A DNA stretch of 64,000 bases from UBA11740 sp035639235 (GCA_035639235.1 DASQYL010000229.1:1-64000), one strand, 5' to 3'; counted from the first letter of the stretch, positions 16,641 through 25,373 are shown. Notes: a model not told the origin generated them from the letters alone. A program made the numbers and translations.

Positions 16641-17909
16641 ATGAAGAATCGAATCCCCAGGCTGCCGAAGATCGCTCTGGTCTCACTTGGTGTCGTACTG
16701 GCGTTGTTTGCCACGATGTCTTCGCAGGCCCAATCGTCGCGGCCGCGGCGAGTCGCGCCGACGCCCACGCCGACACCGGACACGCTCCTGGGTCCTCCAC
16801 CAAAGGCTGCACCGCCGGTCGATCGAAATGCGCCCTTGCTCGACGTAAAACCGAGCAAACCAGTCGGCGAAGCGCCGGCAACAACCAACACGGACACGAC
16901 GCACGCTTTTCAACTCTTTCAGCAGCGGCAGTACGCGCAAGCGGCGAAGGAAGCAAGGGCGGTGGCCGCGAACGATCCAATGAATGCTGAAGCCTGGAAG
17001 CTCGCCGGATTTTCCGACTTCTATTTAAAGCAATACAACGAAGCGAGCGACGATCTGCAGAAGGCTTTGGAGCTGCAACGTAAGGCCGGTGCGGAAGATC
17101 CGCACACTCTCGATGCGTTGGCGGAAAGCTACACGCTCGGAGAGAAGTTCGATCTCGCACTGCCTTTGCTCGTAAAAATTACGACGCGCCCAGGTACCAC
17201 GCCTGACGCGCAGTTTCTCTATTACCGTGGCTTGTCCGAATTTAAAACCAACAAGATTGACGACGCCGAAAAGACATTCAACGCCGCGGTGAAAGCAAAT
17301 CCGAAAGATGCCGCGTCGCTGCTGTATCTTGGACAAATTGCGTTAACGAAAAAGGATCTCGACACAGCCATCTCAACGCTCAATCGCGCGACGACGAACG
17401 ATCCGAAATTGACTTCAGCCTGGTACCTGCTGACTTCGGCTTATTTGCGGCGCGCGACTGGGGAGAGTAGTGATGAATCAAAAGCAGCCGCCGATTATCT
17501 CGGCGCTATTCGATCCGGCGAACAGTTGACGCGCTTACGATCCGATGAAGAAGCTCTGGGACTGTACGCGCGCGCTTTGATTGGCGCAAAGCAATATGCG
17601 CGCGCGGCCACGGTGCTGGAGAAAGCCGCGGCGAGCGACAACGTCGCCGAAATCACGCTCTACCTGCTGGGCCTGTCATATTCGCGCGCGAACAATTTTC
17701 CGAAAGCAATTGCGACGCTCGAACGCGCCGTTGCCAAAACTCCGAACGATATCAACTCGTATCGCGAGCTAGCCTACGACTACGAAAAGACCAAGCAATA
17801 TCCAAAAGCGTTCGCGACTTATCAAAAGGCGCTGACGGTGGCGCCCGACGATGCGGATTTCAAGGAAGGGTTGGAGCGCATGCGGCCCTTTGCAAAACCG
17901 GGAGCCTAG
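16641..17909 (+). CDS. Secreted tetratricopeptide repeat protein
   Basis: A 422-residue protein with an N-terminal signal peptide (about 1-30, ending SSQAQ), a Pro/Thr-rich linker (APTPTPTPDTLLG) and then about nine TPR-like helical hairpins to the C-terminus (examples: AEAWKLAGFSDFYLKQYNEA; AASLLYLGQIALTKKDLDTA; SYRELAYDYEKTKQYPKAF). TPR solenoids mediate protein assembly; the partner is unknown. The next gene starts 15 bp later, so the two probably share a transcript. ATG 16641 was chosen because upstream starts add no signal-like sequence. Confidence 0.85.
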   Translation: MKNRIPRLPKIALVSLGVVLALFATMSSQAQSSRPRRVAPTPTPTPDTLLGPPPKAAPPVDRNAPLLDVKPSKPVGEAPATTNTDTTHAFQLFQQRQYAQAAKEARAVAANDPMNAEAWKLAGFSDFYLKQYNEASDDLQKALELQRKAGAEDPHTLDALAESYTLGEKFDLALPLLVKITTRPGTTPDAQFLYYRGLSEFKTNKIDDAEKTFNAAVKANPKDAASLLYLGQIALTKKDLDTAISTLNRATTNDPKLTSAWYLLTSAYLRRATGESSDESKAAADYLGAIRSGEQLTRLRSDEEALGLYARALIGAKQYARAATVLEKAAASDNVAEITLYLLGLSYSRANNFPKAIATLERAVAKTPNDINSYRELAYDYEKTKQYPKAFATYQKALTVAPDDADFKEGLERMRPFAKPGA

Positions 17910-17924
17910 ATTAGCATTCGTCGC

Positions 17925-18419
17925 ATGAAGAGACTATCTGAGAGCCGGGCGCGGCTTGCCCTAACCATAATTGCGTCTCTGTTTGCGGCGGGCTTACTTT
18001 CATCAAATGTCAGCGCCGCATCGTGGAACGGGATCGAACCGCTGAAGACGCATCGCGAAGAAGTAATCAAGATTCTGGGAGCGCCAATAGCCGAGACTAC
18101 CGACGGCGTCATGCGCTTCAACGTCATGGGCGGCTCGGTCCAGGTAAGCTTTATCAGTGAACGATTCGTCACCGCCAAGAAGCTGCGACCCGAGCTCGTC
18201 GGCGCCGTGCTCGAAGTAGTGTTGCATCATGAACACTCTTCCGACACGCCGGAAACTTTGAAGCTGGTAAACAATAAATCGTTCGTGCGCGACGATACCA
18301 AGGGCACCACCATCTTCCGCAACATGAAAGAAGGTCTCATCTATACCTTTATCGACGGCCGGCTTGAGACGACCCGTTACACCTTCGCGGACGAGCAACT
18401 GACAAAGGCGCGGCGGTAA
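17925..18419 (+). CDS. Exported hypothetical protein, 164 aa
   Basis: A signal peptide (about 1-31, ending VSAAS) precedes a 130-residue domain with the pattern IEPLKTHREEVIKILGAP, reminiscent of SmpA/OmlA-like or BamE-like lipoprotein folds (LxTxREEVxxLLGxP), followed by beta-rich sequence. No lipobox cysteine is present. Located 15 bp after the TPR gene, in the same direction. Assignment beyond a BamE-like fold guess is not supported. Confidence 0.6.
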   Translation: MKRLSESRARLALTIIASLFAAGLLSSNVSAASWNGIEPLKTHREEVIKILGAPIAETTDGVMRFNVMGGSVQVSFISERFVTAKKLRPELVGAVLEVVLHHEHSSDTPETLKLVNNKSFVRDDTKGTTIFRNMKEGLIYTFIDGRLETTRYTFADEQLTKARR

Positions 18420-18521
18420 ATGGGCGCAGATTAAATCGAACCGATCTGGCAACCAGGCGGCACAGAAACAGCGTCTGTAGGATCAACAATTGCCTCGCTT
18501 TGAATCGATGGAGCTAAATCA

Positions 18522-19085
18522 ATGAATAAAATATTTCGCTCAACGTGTGTAATGGCACTCGCGTTTATATTTGCCGCAGTTGCCCAGGCGCAAAGGCCGC
18601 GCGCAACCACGCCGGACACCACAGCGACTTCAACGGCGACGCCCACGCCCGCGGCGGCGCCCACTTCCGTGAAGGCCAAGTATGAGGGCGGCGTCTTTGG
18701 CCACAAAAAGAGAATGGAAGGCACGCTGAACTTCGATGACGGCAATAGCCGATTCGTCTTTCGCGACGACAAGGGCAAAGAGATTCTCTTTTTTCCGTAC
18801 AAATCTTTGACTGGCGCATTTGCCGATACTCACAAGGTCAGACCTGCGGCCGCGACCGTGGCCCAAAACATTCCGTACGGATTTCCCGCCGGCTTCATAA
18901 GGACCAAGGTTCAATATCTCACGCTGCAATATGACGATCCGGACAGCCACGTCTCGGGGGTAACAAGTTTCAGACTCGACAACAAAGAGATCCTCCAATC
19001 GGTGCTGTACACGCTGGCGAATAAGTCGGGGTTAACGCCACGCGGCGATATCTTTGTGCGCAAGAGAGATCAAACGAATCCATAA
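18522..19085 (+). CDS. Exported hypothetical protein, 187 aa
   Basis: A signal peptide (1-22, ending AQAQ) is followed by a Thr/Ala/Pro-rich linker (TSTATPTPAAAPTS) and a 135-residue domain with alternating beta strands (GTLNFDDGNSRFVFRD, KGKEILFFPYKSLTGAF, VQYLTLQYDD). I do not recognise the family. Genes in this cluster (16641-19085) are all small exported proteins in one orientation, which suggests a shared envelope role. Confidence 0.6.
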   Translation: MNKIFRSTCVMALAFIFAAVAQAQRPRATTPDTTATSTATPTPAAAPTSVKAKYEGGVFGHKKRMEGTLNFDDGNSRFVFRDDKGKEILFFPYKSLTGAFADTHKVRPAAATVAQNIPYGFPAGFIRTKVQYLTLQYDDPDSHVSGVTSFRLDNKEILQSVLYTLANKSGLTPRGDIFVRKRDQTNP

Positions 19086-19159
19086 AGTGGAATTGATCGA
19101 GCGGGAAAAGAGCACAAAAACTCTAGCGCGCAACTCGCAACCTCGTTACAATCCGGTGT

Positions 19160-20179
19160 GTGCCGGCGCGATTCAAGTGGAGTCTCATCTCTGATGAGCG
19201 TTTACTCGACACTCGCATCTGCGATCTTCCCATTCGCATCAAAGGTTCCTTCATCGAACCTAATATCAAACGACTCTACAGCGAACTGAACGATCGCGGG
19301 ATTCGTTATAAGCCGCACGTCTGGCTGTCGGCCGAATGGTTCACGCCCGACGGCGTTCCCGGCTTTGCGATTCCGTTTTATCTGGCGCATCCGCGGCTGA
19401 TGAAGCTCGAAAGAAAGTTCATGCGCGAAGTCGAAGGCGGCACTGACGTCGAGTGCATGCGCATCCTGCGTCACGAAGCGGGTCACGCGCTCGACAACGC
19501 GTTTCGTTTGCATTTCAAACGGCAATGGATTCGCACTTTTGGATCGTTCGCGCAGAAGTACCCACCGTCTTACAAACCAAAGCCGAACAGCCGCCGCTAT
19601 GTTTTGAATCTCGATGCGTGGTACGCACAGGCGCATCCGGCTGAAGATTTCGCCGAGACCTTCGCCGTCTGGTTGCAGCCGCGCTCGAATTGGCGCCGCC
19701 GTTATCGCGGCTGGCCCGCGTTGCGCAAGCTCGAATACGTCGATGAATTGCTGAACGAAGTCGCCGGCACGCGCCCGCGCAACCACGTGCGGCGCAAAAT
19801 GGAAACGTTGCCGGAAATTAGAATCACTCTGCGCGAGCATTACGATCGCAAGCGCGAGAAATATGCATTCGAATGGCCTGCCTATCTGGACAACGATTTA
19901 CGCCGGATTTTTTCCGGTGATTCGCGCAAACGAGCGCGTGAAACCGCGGCCGCGTTTCTGCGGCGCGTCGGACCTGAGATTCAACAGTTGGTTTCGGAAG
20001 GAACAGGCGTACATGGCTACGCGATCGATCATGTCTTGGAGTTGATGATCGCGCGCGCCGGCCAACTGAAGTTGCGCGTGGCCGGCCGCGAAGAACAACT
20101 AAAACGCCATTTGATGATCATGCTGACCGTACAGACGATGAATGTGGTCCATTCCGGCTATTACCGGATCGCTTTGTGA
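19160..20179 (+). CDS. Putative zinc metallopeptidase
   Basis: A 339-residue cytoplasmic protein starting at GTG. The zinc-binding HEAGH is at residues 105-109 (RILRHEAGHALDNAF) and a likely third ligand sits in HPAEDFAETFAVWL about 50 residues later. The C-terminal 150 residues are helical and basic. The family is annotated only as putative zinc-binding metallopeptidase. The ATP-grasp ligase gene downstream (20316) is a frequent neighbour of such proteins, which suggests they work together, perhaps on a peptide. Substrate unknown. Confidence 0.75.
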   Translation: MPARFKWSLISDERLLDTRICDLPIRIKGSFIEPNIKRLYSELNDRGIRYKPHVWLSAEWFTPDGVPGFAIPFYLAHPRLMKLERKFMREVEGGTDVECMRILRHEAGHALDNAFRLHFKRQWIRTFGSFAQKYPPSYKPKPNSRRYVLNLDAWYAQAHPAEDFAETFAVWLQPRSNWRRRYRGWPALRKLEYVDELLNEVAGTRPRNHVRRKMETLPEIRITLREHYDRKREKYAFEWPAYLDNDLRRIFSGDSRKRARETAAAFLRRVGPEIQQLVSEGTGVHGYAIDHVLELMIARAGQLKLRVAGREEQLKRHLMIMLTVQTMNVVHSGYYRIAL

Positions 20180-20195
20180 TTTGGATTCTCCCTCT

Positions 20196-20301
20196 CTCTT
20201 TGGGAAGAGGGCCGGGTGAGGCGCGAAGCTACGACGGGAAGTAAATTATTAATTTCCTCCGCCCGTAGGCCCTCACCCTAACACTCTCCCAGAGGGAGAA
20301 T
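20196..20301. repeat. Palindromic dispersed repeat (CTCTCCC...GGGAGA type)
   Basis: Complementary arms CTCTCTTTGGGAAGAGGG / CTCTCCCAGAGGGAG and GGGTGAGG / CCTCACCC flank a central spacer. A second copy lies at 49262-49372. Confidence 0.75.
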
Positions 20302-20315
20302 AAATACGCCTGATC

Positions 20316-21401
20316 GTGAAGAACGACGAAACAAAATCCGATCGCAATGCGCAGAAGGTTACCGCTCCCAAAAACGGCGAGGCGTTCAAGAAGCTGCGCG
20401 TCATCGTGCTTTGTCACGAAGACTTGGTGCCGCCTGAAAGCATCGACGGCCTCACACCGAAAGAAGTCGGTCCTTTCAAGACTGAATGGGACGTCATCTC
20501 GACGCTGAAGAAGATCGGTCATGAGGTGAACGCGGTTGGCGTCTACAACAACCTCGGCGTGATCGGCAACGCCTTGCTCGAACACAAACCGCACGTCGCT
20601 TTCAATCTGCTCGAAGAATTCCATGGCTATCCGCTATACGATCAGCACGTCGTCAGTTATCTGGAATTGATGAAGCAGCCTTACACGGGTTGTAACCCGC
20701 GCGGTCTGACAATCTGTCGCGATAAGGCCCTTTCGAAAATGGTGCTGGCTTATCATCGCATACACGTACCGGCATTCGCGGTCTTTCACATGAATCGCGT
20801 GGTGAAACGATCGAAGCGATTGAAATTTCCCTTGCTGGTCAAGTCGATCAGCGAGGAAGGCTCAGTCGGCATTGCGCGCGCGTCAATCGTGAACGACGAC
20901 GAGAAGTTAGCTGAACGCGTTGAGTTCATTCACCGGCAAACCAAGACGCACGCCATCGCCGAGCAATACATTGCCGGCCGCGAGATTTACGTCAGCGTGA
21001 TTGGCAATCAGCGCCTGCAAACGTACACGCCCTGGGAGTTGGTCATCGAAAAACTTCCCGAAGGCGCGCCGAACATCGCTACGTCGAAATTGAAATGGGA
21101 TCCGGCTTATCAGGAGAAGGTCGGCGTCGTTACGAAGGCAGCCGAATTAGATCAGAAGATGATTGACAAGATCGAACGGCTCTCGAAAAAGATTTACCGC
21201 ACCCTGTTTCTCAGCGGCTATGCGCGTCTGGATTATCGCGTTACCGACGATGGCCAGATTTATCTGCTCGAAGCCAACCCCAATCCGCAGATTGCCAACC
21301 AGGAAGACTTCGCTGATTCAGCCATGCATTGCGGCGTCGACTACGAGTCGCTGCTGCAAAAGATCATCGGGTTGGGTTTAAGATATCGAACTGGCGCGTA
21401 G
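20316..21401 (+). CDS. ATP-grasp ligase of the D-Ala-D-Ala ligase family
   Basis: A 361-residue protein starting at GTG. The N-terminal third is a DdlN-like Rossmann domain (LRVIVLCHEDLVPPES...), followed by an ATP-grasp domain with LKFPLLVKSISEEGSVGIA (phosphate loop), AEQYIAGREIYVSVIG and YLLEANPNPQIANQEDFADS (Mg2+ ligands Glu and Asn). Ligases of this family join carboxylates to amino groups. Gene order with the metallopeptidase argues against a role as the housekeeping D-Ala-D-Ala ligase, since no mur genes are near. The substrates are unknown. Confidence 0.8.
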   Translation: MKNDETKSDRNAQKVTAPKNGEAFKKLRVIVLCHEDLVPPESIDGLTPKEVGPFKTEWDVISTLKKIGHEVNAVGVYNNLGVIGNALLEHKPHVAFNLLEEFHGYPLYDQHVVSYLELMKQPYTGCNPRGLTICRDKALSKMVLAYHRIHVPAFAVFHMNRVVKRSKRLKFPLLVKSISEEGSVGIARASIVNDDEKLAERVEFIHRQTKTHAIAEQYIAGREIYVSVIGNQRLQTYTPWELVIEKLPEGAPNIATSKLKWDPAYQEKVGVVTKAAELDQKMIDKIERLSKKIYRTLFLSGYARLDYRVTDDGQIYLLEANPNPQIANQEDFADSAMHCGVDYESLLQKIIGLGLRYRTGA

Positions 21402-21411
21402 TTGCTTAAGG

Positions 21412-21545
21412 CTATCATTGCCGCGTAGCGGCGAAATATTTATAGCAAGCATGTTCCCTTATGATTTCTCGGAGAGCGAATCCCGACGCTTCGGGATTCG
21501 CTCACTCCGAAAGACTAACGGATGGATTCGCGTGCTATAAACATC
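21412..21545. repeat. Palindromic element with ATTTATAG / CTATAAAC boxes, copy 1
   Basis: The left end CGGCGAAATATTTATAG and the right end GCTATAAACATC... bracket about 100 bp with an internal hairpin (GAGCGAATCCCGAC / GGGATTCGCTC). Related elements are at 47068-47224 and 54791-54953. Confidence 0.7.
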
Positions 21546-21631
21546 AAGTGCCTACGGCACTTTTCGGATTGCTGTAATATCGATGGTCTCAACTAATCAT
21601 TTGAGACAAAGCGCGAAAACGCCACAACCCG

Positions 21632-22144
21632 ATGGACTCGCCCAACACATCTGATGCAACTTCGTCGTCAAGGCCGCTGGACGCTGACATGTGGCATCGC
21701 AGTAAGTATGCCATCAGCACCGATCCCTCCCGGCTCGATCTCGATCTGATTCACAATTATTTGTGCAACGAATCGTATTGGGCGAGCGGCCGTTCACGCG
21801 AAGTCGTCGCGCGCTCGATTGAGAATTCGCTTCCGTTCGGCATCTATTGCGGCGATGAACAAGTCGGATTTGCGCGGGTGGTCACCGACTACGCAACGTT
21901 TGCCTGGGTCGCTGACGTATTCGTGCTGCCGGAACATCGTGGCCGCGGTTTGTCGAAGTGGCTGATGGAAATCATCATCGCGCATCCGCGCTTGCAGGGA
22001 TTTCGTCGTTGGGTTTTATCGACGAAGGATGCGCACGGATTGTACGAACGATTTGGATTTATCAAACTGCATCGTCCCGAACGTTGGATGGAACGGCCCG
22101 ACCCGAATATAAAAGAGAGTCCTGATTATTGGAAGAAAGATTGA
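21632..22144 (+). CDS. GNAT-family N-acetyltransferase
   Basis: A 170-residue acetyltransferase. The acetyl-CoA-binding segment is VADVFVLPEHRGRGLSKWLMEII (about residues 90-112; R/Q-x-x-G-x-G/A core GRGL), followed by WVLSTKDAHGLYERFGF, the usual YEKxGF beta-5 motif. The amino acceptor is unknown. The first 25 residues are low-complexity and may be an extension. It is transcribed in the same direction as gpmI, 56 bp downstream. Confidence 0.85.
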   Translation: MDSPNTSDATSSSRPLDADMWHRSKYAISTDPSRLDLDLIHNYLCNESYWASGRSREVVARSIENSLPFGIYCGDEQVGFARVVTDYATFAWVADVFVLPEHRGRGLSKWLMEIIIAHPRLQGFRRWVLSTKDAHGLYERFGFIKLHRPERWMERPDPNIKESPDYWKKD

Positions 22145-22203
22145 TTCATTGATTCATTGATTGATTGACTCAGTCAATGACTCAATGAGCCAATGACTCA
22201 ATG
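22141..22203. repeat. Short tandem/inverted ATTGATTCA-type repeat before gpmI
   Basis: The tract repeats ATTGATTC and then CAATGACT in the complementary sense, so it is both a simple repeat and an inverted repeat (GATTGACTCAGTCAATGACT centre). It overlaps the start region of gpmI and lacks a clear ribosome-binding site. Confidence 0.7.
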
Positions 22204-23745
22204 CCACATAAAACTCCGCTTACGCTGATCATCCTTGACGGCTTTGGCTACGCGTCGGAACGCGAAGGCAACGCCATCGCGCAGGCGAAAATGCCTTTCT
22301 ACGACGAAGTACGAACCAAATATCCGCGCACACTGCTTGAAGCGTCCGGCGAATGCGTTGGTTTACCGAAAGGCATCATGGGCAATTCCAACGTGGGCCA
22401 CCTTTGTCTGGGCGCGGGCCGCATCGTGCGCACAGACATTGAGCGGATCAATCACGCGCTTGAATCAGGCCAGTTCTTTCACAATCACGCGCTGAATGCC
22501 GCAGTCGATAACGCCGTCAAACACGATCGCGCGCTGCACATCATGGGGCTCGTGTCGGACGGGATGGTCCATTCTTCACAGGACCATGCCTATGCGTTGC
22601 TGCGTCTGGCGAAGGACAACGAAGTGAAGCGTGTCTTCGTGCATTGCTTTCTCGACGGCCGCGACACGCCGCCGGCTTCGGCAACGAAGTACATGGCAGC
22701 GATGCAGCAGCAATGCCGCGAAATTGGCATCGGCGAAATTGCCAGCATCGTCGGCCGTTACTTCGCAATGGATCGCGACAAGCGTTGGGACAGAATTGAG
22801 CGCGCCTACAAGCTTTTGGTAAACGGTGAGGGCGAAAGGACCGATGACCCGGTTGCCGCGATCAAAAAATCATACGAGCGTAATGTCACTGATGAATTCG
22901 TCGAACCAATTGTCTGCGTGCGCGACGACGGCACGCCCGTCGGGACGATCGAAAATGGCGACTCGGTGATCTTTTTCAACTTTCGCGCAGATCGCGCGCG
23001 GCAGATCACCAGTGCGATCGCAGTGCCGGGCTTCGACGAGTTTCCAATTCCAAATCGTCCGCACACGCACTTCGTCTGCTTCGCGGTTTACGACAAGACT
23101 TATCCGTTGCCGGTCGCGTTTCCTCCTGAGAAGCCGCGGAATATTCTGGCTGAAATCTTCGCGGTGAAGACAATTGAAAACTATCGCATGGCCGAAACCG
23201 AGAAGTACGCGCACGTCACCTATTTTTTTAACGGCGGCACCGAGCGCGAATTCCCGCACGAGAAGCGTCTGCTCATACCTTCACCGAAGGTTGCAACTTA
23301 CGATCTCGCACCCGAAATGTCAGCGTTCAAAATCACCGATAAGTTGCTGCGCGCGATCGAAGGCCGCGAAGCCGACGTCTTTATCGTTAACTTTGCGAAT
23401 CCGGACATGGTCGGGCACACGGGGAAGCTCGATAAGACAATTGAAGCCGTGCAATACGTCGACACGTGTCTCGGCTGGATTACGAAAGCGATGCGAAGTG
23501 CCAAAGGAACGACTTTGATAACCGCGGATCACGGCAATTGTGAATTGATGATCGATCCGAAGACCGGCCAGCCACACACCGCGCACACAACCAATCCCGT
23601 GCCGTTTCATCTTATCGACGAAGATTCAATCGGAGTGAAGTTGCGCGAAGGCGGAGCGTTGGAGGATGTCGCCCCGACGGTGCTGGGATTGCTGGGGATT
23701 AAGAAGCCGGAAGAGATGACGGGAAGAGATTTGCGGGAACTCTGA
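22201..23745 (+). CDS. gpmI: 2,3-bisphosphoglycerate-independent phosphoglycerate mutase
   Basis: A 514-residue glycolytic enzyme that interconverts 3- and 2-phosphoglycerate. It belongs to the alkaline-phosphatase superfamily. The metal site and nucleophile region are seen in LIILDGFGYASEREGNAIA (Asp13) and MGNSNVGHLCLGAGRIV (Ser63). Further conserved segments are VFVHCFLDGRDTPPAS, VIFFNFRADRARQIT, NFANPDMVGHTG and ITADHGNCELM. Length matches the family (about 510). The tandem repeat tract lies immediately upstream. Confidence 0.96.
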   Translation: MPHKTPLTLIILDGFGYASEREGNAIAQAKMPFYDEVRTKYPRTLLEASGECVGLPKGIMGNSNVGHLCLGAGRIVRTDIERINHALESGQFFHNHALNAAVDNAVKHDRALHIMGLVSDGMVHSSQDHAYALLRLAKDNEVKRVFVHCFLDGRDTPPASATKYMAAMQQQCREIGIGEIASIVGRYFAMDRDKRWDRIERAYKLLVNGEGERTDDPVAAIKKSYERNVTDEFVEPIVCVRDDGTPVGTIENGDSVIFFNFRADRARQITSAIAVPGFDEFPIPNRPHTHFVCFAVYDKTYPLPVAFPPEKPRNILAEIFAVKTIENYRMAETEKYAHVTYFFNGGTEREFPHEKRLLIPSPKVATYDLAPEMSAFKITDKLLRAIEGREADVFIVNFANPDMVGHTGKLDKTIEAVQYVDTCLGWITKAMRSAKGTTLITADHGNCELMIDPKTGQPHTAHTTNPVPFHLIDEDSIGVKLREGGALEDVAPTVLGLLGIKKPEEMTGRDLREL

Positions 23746-23773
23746 GTTCCCCCTTTTGGGAGGGCGAAAGATC

Positions 23774-24889
23774 ATGGCGGCCACCGCTGAGACAATCGAT
23801 CAATCACGTTCGCGAGCGATTTCGCTCCGTTGGATCATCAACGCGCGCGAAGATCTCATCTGGTTCATTGGTTCGGTCGCATCCAGCTACCTGCTGCTGA
23901 TGCTTTATGTCACCGGAATACTGCCGCTCATTCCGATGGTTGCCGGCTGGGCCATCCTCATTGACGCGCCGCACGTCTTCGGAACTTTTTCACGCACCTA
24001 CTTCGACAAATCGGAATGGAAAACGCGCAAGCGGCTGATGCTGGGGTCGCTGCTGTTCTTCGTGGTTGGCCCAACCATGGTCCTGCTCGGCGCCGGTCTT
24101 TCGTTCTTCTTCGTCGCCGCGCTTTGGGCCTATTACCATCTCGTGAAACAGCACTACGGGTTCATGGTGCTCTATAAAAAGAAGAACAACGATCTCGCGC
24201 CGATTGACAACGCGCTCGATCGTCTGCTTCTGATGTTCGCGTTCAATTGTCCTTTCGTAGCGTTCATCGCTAACGATACCGCGGCGATGGCCCGCGTGCC
24301 GATTGTCTTGCGTGGCGGCGTCAAGGCGGTCGCGCTGATTCTCCTGATCGGAACCATCGTCCTGGGCATTGGCTGGCTCATTCGACAAGTGCAGCGAATG
24401 ATCTTGCGCCAGCCGCTCAACATTCCGAAATATCTTCTGTTGGCTGCCGCGATTCCGATGCATTGGATCGCTTTGTTAACGCCGATGCCCGCAAAACCGA
24501 TTGCGCTGGTCGCGATTCTGACGATCTATCACAACCTCCAGTATCACCGGCTGATTTGGTTTCACAATCAAAAATATGGCGCGCAGGATGCGCGCGCACC
24601 GCAGGCAGGGATGCCTGCGCTCCGTTACGGCCCGGCAGCTTTCATTTCTCGCCGGCTGATCTATTACCTGGCGTTTGGGATCCTCTTCGGCGTCATCTAC
24701 CAGGGACCACGTCAATATCTCGGCTATCTGAATCTGCACACTGGCGATTCACCCGCCGCCTTAACCCGGTCCGTTCAACTCGGCATCGCTTTTCTCTGGG
24801 GCTATGCCTTCATTCATTATTACCTCGATTCAAAAATCTGGCGCGTGCGTCGCGATCCGGCGGCGGGAGCGGCTCTGAAGATGTCCTAG
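23774..24889 (+). CDS. Polytopic membrane protein of unknown function
   Basis: A 371-residue protein with about eight hydrophobic segments (e.g. FIGSVASSYLLLMLYVTGILPLI; VALILLIGTIVLGIGWLI; YLLLAAAIPMHWIALL). Conserved-looking histidines occur in WAYYHLVKQHYG and IYHNLQYHRLIWFHNQ, a pattern that could bind metal or a lipid head group. Residues about 269-284 (GAQDARAPQAGMPALR) derive from a dispersed palindromic repeat inserted in frame. No family is recognised with confidence. It shares the direction of gpmI, 28 bp downstream. Confidence 0.65.
   Translation: MAATAETIDQSRSRAISLRWIINAREDLIWFIGSVASSYLLLMLYVTGILPLIPMVAGWAILIDAPHVFGTFSRTYFDKSEWKTRKRLMLGSLLFFVVGPTMVLLGAGLSFFFVAALWAYYHLVKQHYGFMVLYKKKNNDLAPIDNALDRLLLMFAFNCPFVAFIANDTAAMARVPIVLRGGVKAVALILLIGTIVLGIGWLIRQVQRMILRQPLNIPKYLLLAAAIPMHWIALLTPMPAKPIALVAILTIYHNLQYHRLIWFHNQKYGAQDARAPQAGMPALRYGPAAFISRRLIYYLAFGILFGVIYQGPRQYLGYLNLHTGDSPAALTRSVQLGIAFLWGYAFIHYYLDSKIWRVRRDPAAGAALKMS
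24579..24623. repeat. In-frame palindromic repeat in the membrane protein gene
   Basis: GCGCAGGATGCGCGCGC followed by GCAGGCAGGGATGCCTGC: two small self-complementary units, in frame, in a cytoplasmic or periplasmic loop of the preceding gene. Confidence 0.7.
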
Positions 24890-24957
24890 TGGCGAGCGTT
24901 TGGTTGCGCGCCATCATTAACGGTTCTAGAATTCAAATCGCATTGACAACCAAATAA

Positions 24958-25133
24958 GTTTCGGGGGAGCCAAAGTCGACAGCGACCGAGGCTGAGAGTC
25001 GGCACATTTTCGAATGCCGATTTCCAATTGTCGACTTTTCGCGAGCATTTCAATCGGCAATCGGCAATCACAAAATCGGCAATGTCCGTGACCCCTTGAA
25101 CCTGATACGGTTAAGACCGTCGAAGGGAGAAAC
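24958..25133 (+). promoter_or_regulatory. TPP riboswitch with enlarged P3 arm
   Basis: The two conserved strands of the thi-box are clear: GGGGGAGCC ... GGCTGAGAGT on the 5' side and GACCCCTTGAACCTGATACG ... AAGACCGTCGAAGGGAGA on the 3' side, with P1 closed by GTTTC/GAAAC. Between CTGAGA and ACCCC lie about 95 nt, much longer than usual; the extra sequence contains repeated TCGGCAATC units, and the P3 base appears as CGGCACATT/AATGTCCG with one bulge. It binds thiamine pyrophosphate and should repress thiC downstream. Confidence 0.92.
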
Positions 25134-25140
25134 AGCCATC

Positions 25141-25178
25141 GCCGGGGTCCCCAGCGGGGCAGCCCCGCTGGGGTGGCC
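25141..25178. repeat. Perfect palindrome between the TPP aptamer and terminator
   Basis: CCCCAGCGGGGC and GCCCCGCTGGGG are exactly complementary around a single-nucleotide loop. The flanks (CGGGGTCCCC, GGGGTGG) recur around a second copy within thiC at 25968-26004. Confidence 0.85.
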
Positions 25179-25182
25179 ATGA

Positions 25183-25217
25183 CCGTTCCGTCCTTTGATG
25201 GAGCGGTTTTGTTTTTT
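25183..25217 (+). terminator. Rho-independent terminator in the thiC leader
   Basis: A 7-bp stem CCGTTCC/GGAGCGG is followed by TTTTGTTTTTT. It lies 50 nt after the aptamer and 160 nt before the thiC start, the position expected for a transcription-terminating TPP switch. Confidence 0.8.
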
Positions 25218-25283
25218 GGAGTGTAGCGATGTAGTTGTTTGGAAGACCCGCGCGCCGAGCCGCGGAGCGGCGGCGGAATTTAG

Positions 25284-25360
25284 CCCCGGGTGAGCGAGCG
25301 AAGCGAGCGTAACCCGGGGAACCTGAGGTTATATTTTTCCTGAGCCCGCGAAGCGGGCGA
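25284..25360. repeat. Further hairpins in the thiC leader
   Basis: CCCCGGG ... CCCGGGG encloses GCGAGCGAAGCGAGCG, and GCCCGCGAAGCGGGC follows at about 25344. These are dispersed-type palindromes filling the rest of the 484-bp gap, with an AAGGAG site just before the thiC ATG. Confidence 0.65.
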
Positions 25361-25373
25361 GAGAAGGAGTGGC

